This document shows, one piece after another, positions 31,308 to 32,379 of a stretch of DNA of 32,379 nt; the first letter of the stretch is position 1; every line of letters starts with the position of its first letter. Source of the DNA: CAYRSA01 sp964494845 (GTDB lineage Bacteria > Patescibacteriota > Saccharimonadia > Saccharimonadales > JAGQNJ01). The stretch spans positions 1 through 32,379 of the forward strand of contig CAZBSC010000010.1 in the NCBI GenBank assembly GCA_964494845.1, written 5' to 3'. The notes under the pieces are model-generated. The model did no database searches, had not been told where the DNA came from, and worked only from the letters and a program-made list of their open reading frames with translations. A program made the translations under genes and the position numbers.

Positions 31308-32077
31308 AATTGATCCAAATTAACGGCTGGCTCGGCCGGCTTAATGGACCCCTAGAAAGATTTTTGCTGGACCAAAAACCAGATTTTATCTGCATCCAAG
31401 AAGCCTTTGACCCAGATTGCAACGCACCGACTTTCAAAGACCAGTTTATGTACGTTTCGGAGATAATCGAACAAGGAAAATTCCAGCACTATTCTTTTGC
31501 ACCCGCCTGGGGATTCGAGATGATCGGAACAAAAATTGATACCGGCAACATAATTATCAGCAAATACCCCCTAACCAATCAGGTAAAAATTCACACAAAT
31601 AATAGCTATAATTTCCGAAAAGAACTGTCGAACTCACAGCCCAACACAAGGGTTTGGCAAGCTTGCACTGCCGAAATTGGCAATGCCAAAAAACTGGCTA
31701 TTTCAACCCATCAGGGTTATCTACCACAGCTACATCATGAAGAAGAAAATAACGATATAACTGTAGCTTCGATGCAAAAAGCTATCGACGGACTAAATAG
31801 TCTGGATCATCCTTTGATATTTTGTGGTGACCTTAATTCGCATCCAGAAACCCCACCAATAAAACTACTCGAGAAAGAAACTGGCCTAAAAAACCTAGTT
31901 ACCGAAAATAATGTTAAGAGTACTTTGTCTGAAGCGCATCGAGCTCCAGAACATGAACGCAATTCGGTAGTATGTGATTATATTTTTGTCAGCGATGATA
32001 TAAAAGTAGAAAAATTTTCAGTCAGCGAAGAAGTCGTATCAGACCACAAAGCATTAATCCTAGAATTCAGCCTTTAA
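31304..32077 (+). CDS. Endonuclease/exonuclease/phosphatase family protein
   Basis: A 257-residue metal-dependent hydrolase of the EEP fold. Catalytic residues are N7 (QINGW), E33 (CIQEAF), D176 and N178 (CGDLNSHP), and D247/H248 (SDHKALI). The family cleaves phosphodiester or phosphomonoester bonds in DNA, lipids or sugars; substrate unknown. The ATG overlaps the stop of the Mur ligase by four bases (ATGA), so translation is coupled and a joint role in envelope metabolism is possible. The stop converges and overlaps with the next gene by 11 bp. Confidence 0.85.
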   Translation: MKLIQINGWLGRLNGPLERFLLDQKPDFICIQEAFDPDCNAPTFKDQFMYVSEIIEQGKFQHYSFAPAWGFEMIGTKIDTGNIIISKYPLTNQVKIHTNNSYNFRKELSNSQPNTRVWQACTAEIGNAKKLAISTHQGYLPQLHHEEENNDITVASMQKAIDGLNSLDHPLIFCGDLNSHPETPPIKLLEKETGLKNLVTENNVKSTLSEAHRAPEHERNSVVCDYIFVSDDIKVEKFSVSEEVVSDHKALILEFSL

Positions 32078-32379
32078 CGACTTTGTAGCGGTTTTGGACA
32101 ACGCCATTATCTAATTTTTTTGTTGATAGTAGTTCAATTTTTATTTGCAGTTCGCCCTCTCCAAACAGTTTTGTTCCTTCATTTACAAAAATTGGATGTA
32201 TATCCAAAATCAGTTCTTCGATTAATTTACTATTCAGGAAAGAACGGTTTGTTTCACCGCCACCAACAATAAGCACTTTATTGAAACCGTCTTTTGAAAC
32301 TTGCTCAAGGACTAACTCTGGATCCCCAGATACAAATTTAATACTCTTTTTTGGGTTGTATTTATTAGGCTTGCTTGTA
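32067..32379 (-). CDS. Dihydrofolate reductase/RibD C-terminal-like protein (partial)
   Basis: The frame is open from the right edge of the window and ends at TGA 32067-32069, giving the last 104 residues. KVLIVGGGETNRSFLNSKLI, ELILDIHPIFVNEGTKLFGEG and VVQNRYKVVKG are the family signature of RibD_C/DHFR-like reductases (small NADPH-dependent proteins of the dihydrofolate reductase fold). The N-terminus lies beyond the window. It overlaps tail-to-tail with the EEP gene. Confidence 0.82.
   Translation of the reverse strand, partial: TSKPNKYNPKKSIKFVSGDPELVLEQVSKDGFNKVLIVGGGETNRSFLNSKLIEELILDIHPIFVNEGTKLFGEGELQIKIELLSTKKLDNGVVQNRYKVVKG

Noticed and set aside
632..32077. UGA-recoded genetic code (as in Gracilibacteria or SR1)
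   Set aside because: Reading frames are intact with TGA as stop. TGA ends the Mur ligase and the RibD-like gene at family-consistent positions, and no conserved glycine is encoded by TGA.

Overview
The window looks like a chromosomal segment of a small-genome Patescibacteria/CPR bacterium, most likely of the Saccharibacteria (TM7) type. This is inferred from short, tightly packed genes, many small conserved membrane proteins without clear homologues, an FtsB/DivIC-like protein, monoderm-style cell-wall anchored proteins, and standard use of TGA as a stop. No rRNA or ribosomal marker is present to prove it.

Layout. 1-4120: an initiator tRNA-fMet followed by an island of plus-strand accessory genes (HAD hydrolase; GAF protein plus PQ-loop membrane protein; S33 peptidase). 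Repeated flanks derived from, or mimicking, the tRNA 3' end separate them, together with hairpin-rich blocks. 4227-5906: a LAxTG-anchored ice-binding-like (DUF3494) surface protein and a PsbP-like membrane-anchored protein. 5938-11183: small metabolic and transport genes (DUF1801, cupin, histidine phosphatase, SDR, EamA, alpha/beta hydrolase, MFS). 11197-18463 (minus strand): an orphan multi-TM histidine kinase, an ABC exporter, a HAD-like protein, a long GMP synthase and an FtsB-like protein. 18597-21080: a large LAxTG-anchored beta-helix surface protein. 21205-25242: hypothetical proteins, a CAU tRNA, a divergent flavin reductase/HxlR pair with a 39-bp nested operator, and a Dus enzyme. 25268-28280: a three-gene C50 carotenoid locus (UbiA-family lycopene elongase, CruF-like hydratase, CrtI/CrtD-like desaturase) driven by overlapping divergent promoters. 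28357-29897: small membrane and conserved proteins. 30006 to the end: a MurC/Mpl-like ligase coupled to an EEP hydrolase, and a truncated RibD_C/DHFR-like reductase.

Two themes stand out. First, at least 14 genes have a -10 hexamer ending 6-7 nt before the start codon and no Shine-Dalgarno, which is the signature of leaderless mRNAs. This rule also fixes several start codons. Second, the 5' end of the window is built like a cassette array: three cassettes share homologous 5' (T-loop-like GGTTCGAG plus extended promoter) and 3' (56-bp repeat ending GCAACCA/GCAAGCA) flanks next to the tRNA-fMet gene. This is the best candidate for an undescribed system here. The carotenoid trio matches the haloarchaeal bacterioruberin set (CrtD, LyeJ, CruF), and no phytoene synthase is visible, which suggests late-step modification of lycopene made elsewhere in the genome or taken from a host.
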